Program-made: the position numbers and the translations under genes | The notes under the pieces: model-generated | What the model was told of the DNA's origin: nothing | The model's input: only the letters and a program-made list of their open reading frames with translations | The model's database searches: none | Shown here: positions 5,639 to 5,947 of the stretch, one piece after another | How positions within the stretch are numbered: position 1 is the stretch's first letter | Layout: every line of letters begins with the position of its first letter | NCBI GenBank assembly: GCA_030609125.1 | Contig: JAUWCW010000134.1 | Coordinates: 1-5,947, forward strand | Origin: Candidatus Rokuibacteriota bacterium | Lineage (GTDB): Bacteria; JAUVQV01 | DNA length: 5,947 nt | Direction: 5' to 3'

Positions 5639-5947
5639 TTTTCGGGAAGGAAGATGGTGAAGGTGCTGCCACGGCCCAGGTCGCTCTCGACGATCACGCT
5701 GCCCTTGTGTGCCTGCACGATGTGCTTGACAATCGCCAGCCCCAGCCCGGTCCCTCCCAGCGAGCGGCTCCTTGCCTTGTCGACCCGGTAGAAACGCTCA
5801 AAAAGGCGGCTAAGGTGCTGTGCGGCTATCCCGCACCCCTCGTCGCGCACCTTCACTGTCGCCCAGGACTCGTCCGTTCCGCAGGACACCTCCACGGTGC
5901 TGCCCGGACTGCTGTATTTTACGGCGTTGTCAACGAGGTTGATCACC
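5623..5947 (-). CDS. phoR: PhoR-type sensor histidine kinase, C-terminal ATPase domain (partial)
   Basis: Only the last 107 or so residues are in the window; the gene continues beyond the right edge. The visible part is a complete HATPase_c core: N-box NLVDNAVKYS, G1-box DEGCGI, F-box FERFYRVDKARSR, G2-box GGTGLGLAIVKHIV, then SDLGRGSTFTIFLP and a short tail ending in TAA at 5623-5625. YRVDKARSRSLGGTGLGLAIVK is a very PhoR-like version of the motif. With the pst operon directly downstream, the phosphate-sensing kinase PhoR is the natural identification. The sensor and HisKA domains cannot be seen, so another kinase of the same class is possible. The Met at 5946 lies inside the N-box region and is internal, not a start. 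Confidence 0.82.
   Translation of the reverse strand, partial: VINLVDNAVKYSSPGSTVEVSCGTDESWATVKVRDEGCGIAAQHLSRLFERFYRVDKARSRSLGGTGLGLAIVKHIVQAHKGSVIVESDLGRGSTFTIFLPEKITAS

Overview
The window is a high-GC bacterial segment (roughly 60% by eye). It carries an almost complete phosphate-uptake and signalling operon on the minus strand and, meeting it tail to tail, the end of a second small operon on the plus strand. The lineage cannot be fixed from this sequence. A lipoprotein-type PstS, short PstC and PstA, and an order of phoR, pstS, pstC, pstA, pstB, pstB, phoU would suit a Desulfobacterota-type (deltaproteobacterial) or similar anaerobe. The neighbouring DUF2953 and GerW/YtfJ-like pair recalls ytfI-ytfJ of Bacillus. 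The lineage is inference only.

Layout, left to right. Bases 3-557 (+) are the C-terminal part of a DUF2953-like protein. Bases 554-826 (+) are a 90-residue GerW/YtfJ-like protein coupled to it by a GTGA overlap. Its 3' end runs 38 bp into the 3' end of phoU (789-1499, -). Reading the minus strand from the right edge, the operon goes: C-terminal ATPase domain of a PhoR-type sensor kinase (5623-5947, partial); a short gap holding 11-bp-spaced direct repeats and a -10-like hexamer (putative Pho box and promoter); pstS (4749-5558); pstC (3895-4752); pstA (3059-3898); a first pstB (2274-3062); a second pstB (1518-2273); and phoU. The pstS-to-pstB chain is joined by 4-nt stop/start overlaps or direct abutment, so it is probably one translationally coupled transcript.

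How it works together: PstS captures phosphate outside the inner membrane. PstC and PstA form the channel and PstB powers it. PhoU links transporter state to the PhoR kinase, which with a response regulator not seen here would switch on the promoter in front of pstS.

The most striking observation is that the two PstB proteins are degenerate in complementary ways. The first has an intact LSGGQ signature but has lost the Q-loop Gln, the H-loop His and the central Walker A Gly. The second has intact Walker A, Q-loop, Walker B and H-loop but a broken signature (LTSEQ). Paired as a heterodimer they would form exactly one canonical and one degenerate ATP site, an arrangement known from CFTR, TAP and TM287/288 but not usual for Pst, which is normally described with a PstB homodimer. 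No RNA gene, mobile element or CRISPR array was seen.
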